Source of the DNA: Methyloligella sp050110875
GTDB taxonomy: Bacteria; Pseudomonadota; Alphaproteobacteria; Rhizobiales; Methyloligellaceae
Reading direction: 5' to 3'
DNA length: 64,000 bases
Assembly: GCA_050110875.1 (NCBI GenBank)
Contig: CP188828.1
Coordinates: forward strand, 1,550,001-1,614,000
The notes beneath the pieces are model-generated. The model was not told where the DNA came from and ran no database searches. It worked only from the letters and a program-made list of their open reading frames with translations. The position numbers and the translations under genes were made by a program. Each line of letters opens with the position of its first letter. Position 1 is the stretch's first letter. Positions 52,901 through 61,607 of the stretch are shown here, one piece after another.

Positions 52901-53823
52901 TGTCCTCGGACTATTGGGAGGATTTGCGCATCGGCCCGGAGATCCTGAAGGCCAATGTCGACGCCTACCGCAAGCTGCGCAACGCCATCCGCTTCATGCT
53001 GGGCAATCTCGCCCATTACCGCGAGGAGCTCCGGGTGCTGCCCGCCGACATGCCGGAGCTTGAGCGCTACATGCTCCACCGGCTGGCGGAGCTCGATGTC
53101 CAGGTTCGGGCGAACTACAACGCCTTCGATTTCAAGCGGGTCTTCCACACCCTGTTCAATTTCTGCGTCAATGACCTGTCGGCGTTCTATTTCGATATCC
53201 GCAAGGACGCGCTCTATTGCGAGCCCTATGACAGCGTGACCCGAAGGGCGACGCTGACCGTGCTCGATCAGCTCTTCTCCGCGCTCACCGCCTGGCTCGC
53301 CCCCATGCTCTGCTTCACCATGGAGGAGGCCTGGCTGAACCGGTTCCCGAGCGAGAACGGTTCGGTCCACCTACGCCAGTTCCCGGATATCCCCGAGGAG
53401 TGGCTGGACGAGCAGCTCGCGGAGAAATGGCGGAAAGTGCGTCAGCTCCGCCGCGTCGTGACCGGTGCCCTGGAGATCGAGCGGAAGGAGCGCCGCATCG
53501 GCGCCAGCCTGGATGCCGCGCCCAAGGTCTATATCGCCGATCAGGACCTGCGCGCCGCGCTTTCCGGCCTCGACCCGGCGGAGATCTTCATCACCTCCGG
53601 CGCCCGTCTGCTGTTGGGCGAAGCTCCGGCAGACGCCTTCCGCCTGGAGGAGGTGCCCGGCGTCGCCGTCGAGGTGGTGCTGGCGGAAGGCCGCAAATGC
53701 GCCCGCTCCTGGAAGATCTCCGAAGAGGTCGGCAGCGATCCCGACTTCCCCGATCTCACCCCGCGCGATGCCGAGGCTGTCCGCCAGTTCGACCGGCTCC
53801 AGGCCGCCAAGGCCGCGGAATAG
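49918..53823 (+). CDS. ileS: Isoleucyl-tRNA synthetase with histone-H1-like N-terminal extension
   Basis: The open frame of 1301 codons encodes a full class I isoleucyl-tRNA synthetase from about residue 330 on: GPPYANGHLHIGHAL (HIGH near 395), VPGWDCHGLPIEWKVEE, the editing-domain stretch VIWTTTPWTIPGNRAIAY, WFDSGSTHAFVL and GRKMSKSAGNTTAP (KMSKS near 967). The first 303 residues are very unusual: 67 Lys, 72 Ala and only about ten acidic residues, no aromatic residue, His or Cys, in KTAAK/AKK-type repeats like bacterial H1-like proteins. A normal-length enzyme (998 residues) could start at an internal ATG at 50827, but no ribosome site stands out there. The C-terminal zinc region is reduced to KCARSW without a second Cys pair. 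lspA follows. Confidence 0.95.
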   Translation: MAKDRAVPSKRAATKAASAKAPAKSRKPISARATTKASSAVKTSAAKKTAPGKTVAKQTAGKTAAPAKTVSAKKTTAKAKRLRTGPAAAASKKTQTAKRSASKPAASKKATAKQASVTQRKAPEKTRASKSSAKKGAKTATKTAAKAKRTIARTSSKAVAKPAGKTTAKGKTAPKTQAKAQPKARSTPKRAAGQASRAKAPASAAKPPGKTSQAKKPAGKSALAKSADKKSADKKTASKTVKPKRAVSKPGETRRAKQDKKRPDKSKAKSRSVRDAVSRKASRPPSDPKPPTPDPSLQRNSSKMTTPPADKSDLASNKTSEPASGGKEDPSRNWSETLFLPKTDFPMKAGLPQREPELLARWAELGLYRRLREESQGRGKFVLHDGPPYANGHLHIGHALNKTLKDVVVRSQGMMGKDAPYVPGWDCHGLPIEWKVEEGFREKGKNKDEIPINSFRRVCREFAEKWVKIQSEEFQRLGMLGDWENPYTTMAFQAEAIIADELMKFALNGLLYRGSKPVMWSVVEKTALAEAEVEYQEVVSDTIFVKFPVTGGQGELSDAAVVIWTTTPWTIPGNRAIAYSPSIEYGLYEVTDAPEDNWAKVGDKLIIADALAENLKTAARIEAWMRVMDVDPSTIQTAAHPLKSLGYDFDVPLLPGDHVTAETGTGFVHTAPGHGMEDFELWEDHKSELTSRGIDTAIPFTVDAEGYFTDQAHGFAGKRVLNDKGEKGDANEAVIAALKEAGALVARGKLRHDYPHSWRSKKPVIFRNTPQWFIAMDQPIGGSVDSLRDRALRAIRETRFVPPSGENRLRGMVESKPDWVVSRQRAWGVPITIFRHPERGDIAPGPKFGHSDELVARITEAFRTEGADAWFAEGTKERFLGGLVDDPAQWEKVDDILDVWFDSGSTHAFVLEQREDLQWPASLYLEGSDQHRGWFQSSLLESCGTRGRAPYEAVLTHGFTMDEQGRKMSKSAGNTTAPQDVIKQSGAEILRLWAMSSDYWEDLRIGPEILKANVDAYRKLRNAIRFMLGNLAHYREELRVLPADMPELERYMLHRLAELDVQVRANYNAFDFKRVFHTLFNFCVNDLSAFYFDIRKDALYCEPYDSVTRRATLTVLDQLFSALTAWLAPMLCFTMEEAWLNRFPSENGSVHLRQFPDIPEEWLDEQLAEKWRKVRQLRRVVTGALEIERKERRIGASLDAAPKVYIADQDLRAALSGLDPAEIFITSGARLLLGEAPADAFRLEEVPGVAVEVVLAEGRKCARSWKISEEVGSDPDFPDLTPRDAEAVRQFDRLQAAKAAE

Positions 53824-53838
53824 GGGACGAAAGCGGCC

Positions 53839-54381
53839 ATGCAAAAAGAAAACGTGGAAGGCCGGTCGCCGGCGGAGCGGCTCCAACGGGCGAATTTCAG
53901 GCTCGGCCTGATGGTCGCCGCCATCGCCCTCATTCTCGATCAGGCGAACAAGCTTTGGCTGCTCTTCGTCTACGATATCGCGGCGAAGGCGCCGGTGACC
54001 CTCGCGCCCTTCTTCGACCTCATCATGGTCTGGAATCGCGGCATCAGCTATGGGCTGCTGCAGCAGGAATCCGCATTTGGCCGCTGGATGCTCATAATCT
54101 TCGCTTTCGGCGTCTCTATCGGCCTCGCCTTATGGCTGCTCCGCCTGGAGACCCGCCTTGCCGCGATTTCCGTCGGACTCATCATAGGCGGCGCCATCGG
54201 CAACGCCATCGACCGCATCGCCTATGGCGCCGTGGCCGATTTCTACTCCCTGCACGCTTTCGGATATGAGTGGTATGTGTTCAACCTGGCCGATTGCTGG
54301 GTTGTTGCCGGGGTCGTCGGCCTTCTGTATGACTCATTGTTCATGCACCATAAAAAGGTCTCAAACCGTTCTAAAATGTAG
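53839..54381 (+). CDS. lspA: Lipoprotein signal peptidase (signal peptidase II)
   Basis: This 180-residue, four-helix inner-membrane aspartic protease removes signal peptides from prolipoproteins after lipid attachment. Both catalytic-Asp regions are present: GGAIGNAIDRIAYGAVADFYSL and WYVFNLADCWVVAGV. NRGISYGLLQQES near residue 70 corresponds to the conserved NxGxxFG stretch. The start lies 16 bases after the ileS stop, so it is probably in one operon with ileS. The N-terminal 20 residues are a charged cytoplasmic leader. Confidence 0.94.
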   Translation: MQKENVEGRSPAERLQRANFRLGLMVAAIALILDQANKLWLLFVYDIAAKAPVTLAPFFDLIMVWNRGISYGLLQQESAFGRWMLIIFAFGVSIGLALWLLRLETRLAAISVGLIIGGAIGNAIDRIAYGAVADFYSLHAFGYEWYVFNLADCWVVAGVVGLLYDSLFMHHKKVSNRSKM

Positions 54382-54429
54382 CAAAAGCTCGGGCTTAGCC
54401 GAGTATTGCTGCCGACTTTTGAGGGAATT

Positions 54430-55053
54430 GTGGGGCAACGCCTGCTCAAAGCCGGAAATCTTTCCCACTCGCGTCTTGCGCGCGGGACGGCCGCCTTGTG
54501 CCTATCCGCCTGCCTGCTGACTCTCGGCGGCTGCGGCGGCGTGGAGTTCCAAGGCAAGATTTTCGACTACGCCGGGCTTTCCGGCGAGCGCAAGCAGGAG
54601 GACGTGCAGATGTCCGAACGCGCGCCCCTGGTCATTCCGCCCAACACCAATCATCTTCCGCCGCCCGGTTCCGGCCCGGCGACGCCCACCGCCTGGCCCA
54701 CCAATCCGGAGATTGCGCGCCAGGAGGCCGAGGAACGCAAGGCCGAGGAAGAGAAGAAGACCGCCGAGACCCAGGATGCCCTGAACCCTTATGCCGGCAA
54801 GCCCACCTTGCTGGATAAGCTGTTCGGCAAGGATAAGGAAAAGGCGCCGACCATCGCCGCTGTGCCGGAGCCCGATCCGTCTGCCGCCATTCCGCCGGTC
54901 AACAGCAGCGGCCAGAGCGCCCCTGTGCGCAACGCCTACAAGCCGCCGGAGCAAGGACCGTTGCCTGAGCCGGAAGAGGACTCCAAGCCCTCCGGTCCGC
55001 CCAAAGCCTCCACCTATCAGTCGGTGAACGACGGCACCTATCGCGGCCTCTGA
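54430..55053 (+). CDS. DUF3035-type lipoprotein
   Basis: This 207-residue protein is a predicted lipoprotein with signal helix ARGTAALCLSACLLTLGGC, where the last Cys is a good lipobox. Its mature part shows DYAGLSGERKQEDVQMSERAPLVIPPNTNHLPPPG, the DUF3035 signature, then a charged coil and a Pro-rich tail. Function is unknown; the family is common downstream of lspA in alphaproteobacteria. GTG at 54430 follows a good GAGGGA ribosome site and is preferred over TTG at 54406. The stop overlaps the start of the next small gene. Confidence 0.86.
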   Translation: MGQRLLKAGNLSHSRLARGTAALCLSACLLTLGGCGGVEFQGKIFDYAGLSGERKQEDVQMSERAPLVIPPNTNHLPPPGSGPATPTAWPTNPEIARQEAEERKAEEEKKTAETQDALNPYAGKPTLLDKLFGKDKEKAPTIAAVPEPDPSAAIPPVNSSGQSAPVRNAYKPPEQGPLPEPEEDSKPSGPPKASTYQSVNDGTYRGL

Positions 55054-55352
55054 TGGTGTATCGCCTGAAACGCCTGCTTCCTAAGACCTTCGTCTTGCTC
55101 GCAGGACTGTGCCTCGCCTTGCCGCTTTCATCTGCGCGCGCCGAGGAGAAGGCGGCCGATTCGGCCAAGCCGAAATGCGAGATCGCCGAGGTCAATCCCG
55201 TCACCGGCCATGTCATGTGCATCAAGCCCATCGGCGCGCCGGTGGAGAAACCGCCGGAGATGGACGACTCCGCCGATTGCCAGCCGGGCGACGAGTCCAC
55301 GCAGGATTGGAGCTGGAGCTCCAAATGCCGGCCCGAAACCGTCGGTCAATGA
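55053..55352 (+). CDS. Small secreted protein of unknown function
   Basis: The 99-residue product has a clean signal peptide (RLLPKTFVLLAGLCLALPLSSARA) and a short mature part with four cysteines (CEIAEVNPVTGHVMCIKPIGAP, DCQPG and SKCRPE), which could form two disulfides. I do not recognise a family. The ATG overlaps the preceding lipoprotein stop, so it is co-translated with it, and an M16 peptidase gene follows after 48 bases. A role in the envelope alongside the lipoprotein is plausible. Confidence 0.75.
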   Translation: MVYRLKRLLPKTFVLLAGLCLALPLSSARAEEKAADSAKPKCEIAEVNPVTGHVMCIKPIGAPVEKPPEMDDSADCQPGDESTQDWSWSSKCRPETVGQ

Positions 55353-55400
55353 GCGATCCGTTAGGTGTACGGATCGGCCGTCCATGTTATCACCTGAGCT

Positions 55401-56777
55401 ATGATGAGATCCGTCTGTGGGACAGGAACACCGTCCCAATTCGCCATTTCGGGGGATTCGATATCGGGGGACTCGAGCCCGGAAGGAAGCACCCCTGCGC
55501 GCAAGGTCCACGAGTTCCATCTCGATAACGGCCTGCAGGTGGTCGTGATCCCCGATCACCGGGCGCCGGTGGTCACCCAGATGCTCTGGTACAAGGTCGG
55601 CAGCGCTGACGATCCTGAAGGTGTCTCAGGCCTCGCCCATTTCGTCGAGCATCTGATGTTCAAGGGCACCGAGGCCAACCCGCCCGGCCAGTTCGCCAAG
55701 ACCGTGGCCCGCAATGGCGGCGAGTTCAACGCCTTTACCCGTCTCGACGTCACCGCTTATTTCGAGCGTGTGGCCAAGGACCGGCTGCCGACCGTTATGG
55801 CGCTGGAAGCCGACCGCATGGCTAATCTGCGCTTCTCCGACGAGGAAGTCATGAAGGAGCGCGACGTGGTGCTCGAGGAGCGCCGCTCCCGCGTGGAGAA
55901 CGCCCCCAATGCGATTCTCCAGGAGCGTATGATGGCGGCGCTCTATCCCGGTCATCCTTACGGCATCCCCGTGATCGGCTGGTACGAGGAGATCGAAGGT
56001 TTCTCCTCCGGCGCCGCGATCGAATTCTACAAGCGCTACTACGCTCCCAATAACGCCGTGCTGGTGATCGCCGGCGATGTCACGCCCGAAGAGGTGCGTG
56101 CGCTGGCGGAAGAGAATTTCGGTCCCATCCCGGCCAGCCAGACCCTTGAAGCGGCCCGTGTTCGCCCGGTGCAAGCCTCGCCGACCGAGCCGGTCACCAT
56201 CAGAGTGGCCGATCCCCGTGCCGGCCGCATCACCGTGCAGCGCTATTTCCCCGCGCCGAGCTACCCGTCGGCGGCACCCGGAGAGGCGGAGGCGCTCGAT
56301 CTTCTCATGCGCATCGTCACTGGCGGCGCGGCAGGCAAGATCTACCGCCGGCTCGTCGTGGAGGAGAAGCTCGCCGCCACGGCGGGCGGTGGCTATGTGC
56401 GGCCTCTACGCGATGCGGGCATGCTCTATTTCGATGCCATCGCCGCGGAGGGTGTCGGCGCCGACCGTCTCGAAGAGGCGCTCACGCGCTTCATCGCCGA
56501 GCTGCGGGAGACGGGCGTTACCCAGGCCGATCTCGATCGCGCCAAAAGCGCCTATCTCGCCCAGTTCGTCTATGCCGCCGACAGCCAGGACGAGCTTGCG
56601 GCTCAATTCGGCGGCTTCCTGTCCAGCGGCCTCACGCTCGAGCAGATCGAGACCTGGCCGGAGCGGCTCGAGAAGGTCGCCTTGGCCGATATCGAAAAAG
56701 TCGCGGCAACTTATCTGGATCCGGCGCGTTCTGTGACCGGCATCCTCGAACCATCCGCAGAATCCCTCGCCGCGTAA
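55401..56777 (+). CDS. M16 family zinc peptidase, catalytic subunit
   Basis: This 458-residue metallopeptidase has the inverted zinc motif HFVEHLMFKG (HxxEH) with the downstream Glu in VVLEERRSRVENAP, and the R/Y stretch at GKIYRRLVVEEKLAAT. M16B enzymes work as pairs, like the mitochondrial processing peptidase and PqqF relatives, and degrade or process short peptides. A signal peptide is not obvious; the N-terminal 35 residues are polar, and the start at 55401 is uncertain. The second, catalytically silent M16 protein is encoded 24 bases downstream. Confidence 0.93.
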   Translation: MMRSVCGTGTPSQFAISGDSISGDSSPEGSTPARKVHEFHLDNGLQVVVIPDHRAPVVTQMLWYKVGSADDPEGVSGLAHFVEHLMFKGTEANPPGQFAKTVARNGGEFNAFTRLDVTAYFERVAKDRLPTVMALEADRMANLRFSDEEVMKERDVVLEERRSRVENAPNAILQERMMAALYPGHPYGIPVIGWYEEIEGFSSGAAIEFYKRYYAPNNAVLVIAGDVTPEEVRALAEENFGPIPASQTLEAARVRPVQASPTEPVTIRVADPRAGRITVQRYFPAPSYPSAAPGEAEALDLLMRIVTGGAAGKIYRRLVVEEKLAATAGGGYVRPLRDAGMLYFDAIAAEGVGADRLEEALTRFIAELRETGVTQADLDRAKSAYLAQFVYAADSQDELAAQFGGFLSSGLTLEQIETWPERLEKVALADIEKVAATYLDPARSVTGILEPSAESLAA

Positions 56778-56801
56778 GGCCATTATCTCAGCGCTCCCTC
56801 C

Positions 56802-58073
56802 ATGGACATTCAACGCATCACCAGCCCTGGCGGGATCACGGCCTTCCTGGTCGAGCACCACGACAATCCGCTGATCGCGCTCCGTTTCGCGTTCCGCGGC
56901 GGTTCCGCGCAAGACCCGCAAGGCAAGGGCGGGCTTTCCTACTTCGTCACCGGCATGATGGACGAGGGGGCTGGCGGGATGGACGCCGCCGCCTTCCAGG
57001 AGAAGGAGCAGGAACTTGCCATCAACATGGATTTCCACACCTCCCGCGATCTCGTCACCTGCAGCTATCAGACCCTGACGGCACGGAAAGAAGAGGCTTT
57101 CGATCTCCTGCGCACCGTGCTGACCGAGCCCCGCTTCGACGAGGATGCGACCGAGCGGGTGAAGGCGCAGATCCTGGCCGGGCTGAAGCTCGATCAGAAC
57201 GATCCGGTCAATGTCGCCTCGCGCGCCTGGAGCCACCTCGCCTTCGACGGCCATCCCTATAGCCTGCCCGTCAAAGGCAGCTTCGAAACCGTCCCCGAGA
57301 TCACCGCAGCCGATCTGAAGGCCTATGCCGATCGCGTCTTCGCCCGGGACAATCTCATCGTCGTCGCCGTGGGCGATATCGACCCCGAGACTCTTGCGAA
57401 AGACCTGGATCGTATCTTCGGCGGTCTGCCGGAGAAGGCCCAGCTTGCAGCCGTGCCCGACGCGAAGCTCGCCTCGGGCCCCATCCGCGAGATCGTCGAG
57501 ATGGATATTCCTCAATCCATCGTCCAGTTCGGCCAGCAAGGCATCATGCGCGCCGATCCGGAGTTTCTGCCGGCCTATGTGTTGAACTACATCATCGGCG
57601 GCGGCGGCTTTAACAGCCGGCTCATGGAGGAAGTCCGCGTGAAGCGCGGCCTGGCTTATTCGGTCAATTCCCACCTCTTTCCGTTCCAGCATGCCGCTGT
57701 CTTCATGGGCCGCGTCGCCACCAAGAACGAGGCGGTGGCCGAATCCTTGAGCGTCATCAAGCATGAGCTCGCCCGCATCGCCGATGCCGGCCCCACGGAA
57801 GACGAGCTGGAAGATGCCAAGCGCTATCTTACCGGCGCCTATGCCTTGCGCTTCGATTCCTCCAGCTCCATCGCAAACCAGCTTCTCTATCTGGAGGTGG
57901 AAGGCCTGGGTGTCGATTATGTCCACAAGCGCAACGATCTGATCGAAGCCATAACGCTGGAGGATGTAAAGCGCGTGGCGCGTCATATGCTCCACGCCGA
58001 CCGGTTGATCACCACCATTGTCGGCAAGCCCGTCGCGGCGGAGGCCGATCCGGCGCAGGGCGAGATGGCATAG
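56802..58073 (+). CDS. M16 family peptidase, non-catalytic partner
   Basis: The 423-residue product has the M16 fold (ALRFAFRGGSAQDPQGKGGLSYFVTGMMDEGAGG) but the zinc motif is replaced: the HxxEH position reads SYFVTGMMDEG without a histidine pair. C-terminal elements (GGGGFNSRLMEEVRVKRGLAYSVNS) are intact. This is the expected inactive partner of the preceding active subunit, comparable to the alpha/beta arrangement of processing peptidases. The two genes are 24 bases apart and followed by pgi 42 bases later. Confidence 0.92.
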   Translation: MDIQRITSPGGITAFLVEHHDNPLIALRFAFRGGSAQDPQGKGGLSYFVTGMMDEGAGGMDAAAFQEKEQELAINMDFHTSRDLVTCSYQTLTARKEEAFDLLRTVLTEPRFDEDATERVKAQILAGLKLDQNDPVNVASRAWSHLAFDGHPYSLPVKGSFETVPEITAADLKAYADRVFARDNLIVVAVGDIDPETLAKDLDRIFGGLPEKAQLAAVPDAKLASGPIREIVEMDIPQSIVQFGQQGIMRADPEFLPAYVLNYIIGGGGFNSRLMEEVRVKRGLAYSVNSHLFPFQHAAVFMGRVATKNEAVAESLSVIKHELARIADAGPTEDELEDAKRYLTGAYALRFDSSSSIANQLLYLEVEGLGVDYVHKRNDLIEAITLEDVKRVARHMLHADRLITTIVGKPVAAEADPAQGEMA

Positions 58074-58115
58074 CCTCCAGCGCGCAAATCCAATCACAGG
58101 GCAGGGCAGGACAAC

Positions 58116-59438
58116 ATGGCATTTTCCCAAGGGATCGAAGGCTGTCTGGAATCGGGGATCGGCGCCGCCGGTTTGCCTGAAGACGTTCTCGCGCGCTATC
58201 TCGACAAGCTCGAAAGCCGCATGCACACCCTCCACGCGGAATACGAATCCGGTGCCCTGCCGCTGCTCCGCGTGGCCGAGCGGCGCGACGACATCGCCCC
58301 CATGCAGGAAGCTTTCGCCAGGCTCTCCGAAGGCGCCAAGACCATCGTCTTCTTCGGCACCGGCGGCTCCAGCCTCGGCGGCCAGACCATCGCCCAGCTC
58401 GGCGGCTGGGGCATCCCCGGCGACAATGGCGACCGCGCCGGCCCGAACCCGCGGGTTCGTTTCTACGATAATCTCGACGCCCGCACCTTGGAGCGAGCGC
58501 TCGACCGTCTCGATCTGGAGACCACCCGCTTCATCCTGATCTCCAAGTCCGGGGGAACGCCCGAGACCCTGGTGCAATCCATTGCGGCGCTCCAGGCCGT
58601 CCGCCATGCCGGCTTGGAGGACAAGGCGCCTCAGCTCTTCCTGGGCCTCACGGAGCCGGCCGCGGCGGGCAAGAAGAACGGTCTGCGCGATCTGTGCGAC
58701 GCGTTCGGTATTCCGACTCTGTCCCACGATACCGGCATCGGCGGCCGCTTCTCCGCGCTGACCAATACGGGTCTCTTGGCGGCCCTTGCCCGGGGGATCG
58801 ATCCCATCAAGATCCGCGAAGGCGCGGGCCAGGTCATCTCCGCCCTCATGGCCGACAAGAACCCGGCCGATTTCGCCCCCGCCATCGGCGCGGCGCTCCA
58901 GATCGCCCTTGCCAAGGAAAAGGGCGTCAAGGCGACGGTCATGCTTCCCTATTCGGACCGCTTGGGGCGCTTCGCCGCCTGGTTCGTCCAGCTCTGGGGC
59001 GAGAGCCTCGGCAAGCAGGGAGAGGGAACCACGCCGGTCGCGGCCCTCGGCCCCGTGGATCAGCACAGCCAGCTCCAGCTCTATCTCGACGGCGCCGAGC
59101 AGCATCTCATCACCGTGCTTCGCCCCGGCGGCGCCGGCACAGGCCCGCGCATCGCGCCGGATCTCGCCAAGGTCGCTCATGCCGATTATCTCGCCGGCAA
59201 GACCGCGGGCGATCTCGTCGCCGCCCAGCAGAAGGCGATTCCGGAAGCCTTGATCGAGGCGGGACGCCCGGTCCGCACCATCGATATCGAAACTCTCGAC
59301 GCTACGGCCCTCGGCGCGCTGCTCATGCATTTCATGCTGGAGACCGTTCTCGCCGCCCATCTTCTTGAGGTCGATCCGTTCGACCAGCCGGCCGTCGAGG
59401 CGGGCAAGGTGCTCACCCGGAAATACCTGGGGGCTTAG
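58116..59438 (+). CDS. pgi: Glucose-6-phosphate isomerase
   Basis: This 440-residue enzyme interconverts glucose-6-phosphate and fructose-6-phosphate. Sugar-phosphate-binding loops are visible: FFGTGGSSLGGQTIAQ, ISKSGGTPETLVQS and DTGIGGRFSALTNTGLLAALA, with the active-site stretch WGESLGKQGEGTTPVAALGPVDQHSQLQLYLDG. It is shorter than the E. coli enzyme (549 residues), as in other alphaproteobacterial pgi proteins of the 440-residue class. It follows the M16 pair; the spacer after it holds a paired repeat element. Confidence 0.94.
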   Translation: MAFSQGIEGCLESGIGAAGLPEDVLARYLDKLESRMHTLHAEYESGALPLLRVAERRDDIAPMQEAFARLSEGAKTIVFFGTGGSSLGGQTIAQLGGWGIPGDNGDRAGPNPRVRFYDNLDARTLERALDRLDLETTRFILISKSGGTPETLVQSIAALQAVRHAGLEDKAPQLFLGLTEPAAAGKKNGLRDLCDAFGIPTLSHDTGIGGRFSALTNTGLLAALARGIDPIKIREGAGQVISALMADKNPADFAPAIGAALQIALAKEKGVKATVMLPYSDRLGRFAAWFVQLWGESLGKQGEGTTPVAALGPVDQHSQLQLYLDGAEQHLITVLRPGGAGTGPRIAPDLAKVAHADYLAGKTAGDLVAAQQKAIPEALIEAGRPVRTIDIETLDATALGALLMHFMLETVLAAHLLEVDPFDQPAVEAGKVLTRKYLGA

Positions 59439-59450
59439 CGGGAGCTCGGC

Positions 59451-59608
59451 GGGCCTGCATCCTTCGAGACGGGCCTGCGGCCCCCTCAGGGTGAGGCGAG
59501 AGGTGGTGCTCGTGGCTTGGGTGGCTGCGGCGTTCCCGGCTGGGAGGCGGCAACTGCTTGCGTATCTCCTCATGGTGAGGGTGGGCGAAGCCCGCGTCTC
59601 GAACCATG
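59451..59608. repeat. Paired palindromic (BIME/REP-like) repeat, copy 2
   Basis: Two units, 59451-59496 (CCTTCGAGACGG ... CCCTCAGGGTGAGG) and 59566-59608 (CTCATGGTGAGG ... CGTCTCGAACCATGAGG), face each other across 69 bases. The pair is the reverse complement, in order and orientation, of copy 1 at 37217-37348. It fills most of the spacer between pgi and mutL. Confidence 0.8.
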
Positions 59609-59685
59609 AGGCCCGTATCCGCCCCACCGGTGGAAAACTCATCCACCCCTTCGCCAAGCCGCCATTGAGGCGTTAATCCTTGGCC

Positions 59686-61533
59686 ATGTCAGCGCCCGGA
59701 CAGATTCGCCAGCTCCCGCCCGACCTCGTGAACCGCATAGCCGCGGGCGAAGTCGTCGAGCGGCCGGCCAGCGTGGTCAAGGAGCTGGTGGAGAACGCCA
59801 TCGATGCCGGCGCCACGCGGATCGACATCTCCGCCACCGGCGGCGGGCTCGGCCTGATCCGCATCGCCGATGACGGGCGCGGCATGAGCGCCGAAGACCT
59901 TCAGCTCGCCGTGGAGCGTCACGCCACCTCCAAGCTCGCCGACGAGACCCTGTCTCAGATCGCGACCCTGGGCTTTCGCGGGGAGGCGCTGCCGTCCATC
60001 GGCGCGGTCGCGCGCCTCACCATCCAAAGCCGAGCGGAAGGGGCAAGGCACGCCCACGAGATCACCGTCGATGCGGGGGAGAAATCGCCCCTCAAGCCGG
60101 CCGCCCTCAATACGGGCACCACGGTGGAGGTCCGCGATCTCTTCTACGCGACCCCGGCACGGCTGAAATTCATGAAATCCGAGCGCGCCGAGACCGCCGC
60201 CATCACCGACACGGTCAAGCGCCTCGCCCTGGCCCAGCCCGAGATCGGCCTCAGCCTGACCTTCGGCAGCCGCGCAAGCCTTCGCCTGGCGCCTTGCCAG
60301 CCGGGACTGCTGGACGATGCGCTGGCCCGCATCGGCCGCATCCTGGGCGACGATTTCGTGCGCGACGCCATGCCCGTGAGTCTGGAGCGGAACGGCATCG
60401 TCCTACAGGGCTTCGCCGGCCTGCCGACCCTCCATCGGCCCAACGCCATGCAGCAATACCTCATCGTCAATGGCCGGCCCGTGAAGGACAAGCTGCTCGC
60501 CGGCGCGGTTCGTGCCGCTTACGGCGATTATCTTCCCTCGGGCCGCTACCCGCTGCTGGTGCTCTACGTCACCCTGCCGCCCCAGGAGGTCGATGTGAAC
60601 GTTCACCCGGCCAAGGCGGAGCTCCGCTTCCGCGATGCCCAGACCGTGCGCGGACTGATCGTCTCGGGTCTACGCGATGCTCTCTCCGCCGCCGGGCACC
60701 GCGCCACCAACACCCTTTCCGACGTGGCTCTGGCCCGTCTGAGCGAGCGCGTGAACGGCCCGATGAACGGGGCAGGCATAGGAGGTGCGAGCTATGCGCC
60801 CCCCGCCGATCAACCCTATCGCGCCACCGATCGCGCCATGTATGGCCTGGCCGAACGCGCCCAGAGCCCATTGGCCGAGATCGACCGCCCGAGCGCCGAT
60901 ACCCGCGCCAACGAGATACCCGCCGCGGCGCAAGACCGGCCGCCCGTTCATTATCCGCTCGGCGCCGCTCGGGCCCAGCTCCACGATACCTTCATCATCG
61001 CCGAGACGGAGCATTCCCTCGTCATCGTCGACCAGCACGCCGCCCATGAGCGCCTGGTCTATGAGCGACTGAAGAAGAGCTACGCCAATGGGGGCATCGC
61101 CCGGCAGATGTTGCTGATCCCGGAGATCGTCGAGCTGGACGAGACCCGCACCGCGCGCCTGCTCGAGGCCGCCGAAAAGCTTGAGAAGCTCGGCCTCGTC
61201 ATCGAGCCGTTCGGGGGTGGTGCCATCGCCGTGCGGGAGACGCCGGCCATCCTCGGCCAAGGGGACGTCAAGAGCCTGGTGACCGATCTTGCCGACGAGC
61301 TGGGCGAGGAGGAGGGCGATTCCCAGCTGCTCGCCGAGCGTCTGGACCATGTGCTTGCCACCATGGCCTGCCATGGCAGCGTCCGGGCGGGGCGCCGGCT
61401 CAATGGCGAGGAGATGAACGCGCTGCTTCGCGACATGGAGCAGACCCCGTTCTCCGGCCAATGCAATCACGGCCGGCCGACCTACGTGGAGCTGTCCTTG
61501 GCCGAGATCGAGAAGCTCTTTTCCCGCCGCTAG
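59686..61533 (+). CDS. mutL: DNA mismatch repair protein MutL
   Basis: This 615-residue GHKL ATPase couples mismatch recognition by MutS to strand incision. N-terminal motifs: ELVENAIDAGATRIDI, IADDGRGMSAEDL and GFRGEALPSIG, then KFMKSERAE and QQYLIVNGRPVKD. The C-terminal domain carries DQHAAHERLVYE (the DQHAxxExxxxE endonuclease motif), ACHGSVRAG and CNHGRPT, so this MutL is probably a latent endonuclease, as expected in bacteria without MutH. ATG at 59686 is used. An unstructured linker (residues about 345-430) joins the two domains. Stands alone after pgi. Confidence 0.95.
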   Translation: MSAPGQIRQLPPDLVNRIAAGEVVERPASVVKELVENAIDAGATRIDISATGGGLGLIRIADDGRGMSAEDLQLAVERHATSKLADETLSQIATLGFRGEALPSIGAVARLTIQSRAEGARHAHEITVDAGEKSPLKPAALNTGTTVEVRDLFYATPARLKFMKSERAETAAITDTVKRLALAQPEIGLSLTFGSRASLRLAPCQPGLLDDALARIGRILGDDFVRDAMPVSLERNGIVLQGFAGLPTLHRPNAMQQYLIVNGRPVKDKLLAGAVRAAYGDYLPSGRYPLLVLYVTLPPQEVDVNVHPAKAELRFRDAQTVRGLIVSGLRDALSAAGHRATNTLSDVALARLSERVNGPMNGAGIGGASYAPPADQPYRATDRAMYGLAERAQSPLAEIDRPSADTRANEIPAAAQDRPPVHYPLGAARAQLHDTFIIAETEHSLVIVDQHAAHERLVYERLKKSYANGGIARQMLLIPEIVELDETRTARLLEAAEKLEKLGLVIEPFGGGAIAVRETPAILGQGDVKSLVTDLADELGEEEGDSQLLAERLDHVLATMACHGSVRAGRRLNGEEMNALLRDMEQTPFSGQCNHGRPTYVELSLAEIEKLFSRR

Positions 61534-61607
61534 AAAGCTGCATTCTACTGCTTCGAATGCTAGCGTCCGGGGCCTCCCAAGGCCTGCAACGGGGATCGAC
61601 CGCGCCA

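Noticed and set aside
56406..59657. Antisense open frame of 1083 codons opposite the M16 and pgi genes
   Set aside because: It is a mirror of codon bias in GC-rich genes. It runs across two well-identified genes, including a spacer repeat, and has no recognisable domain.
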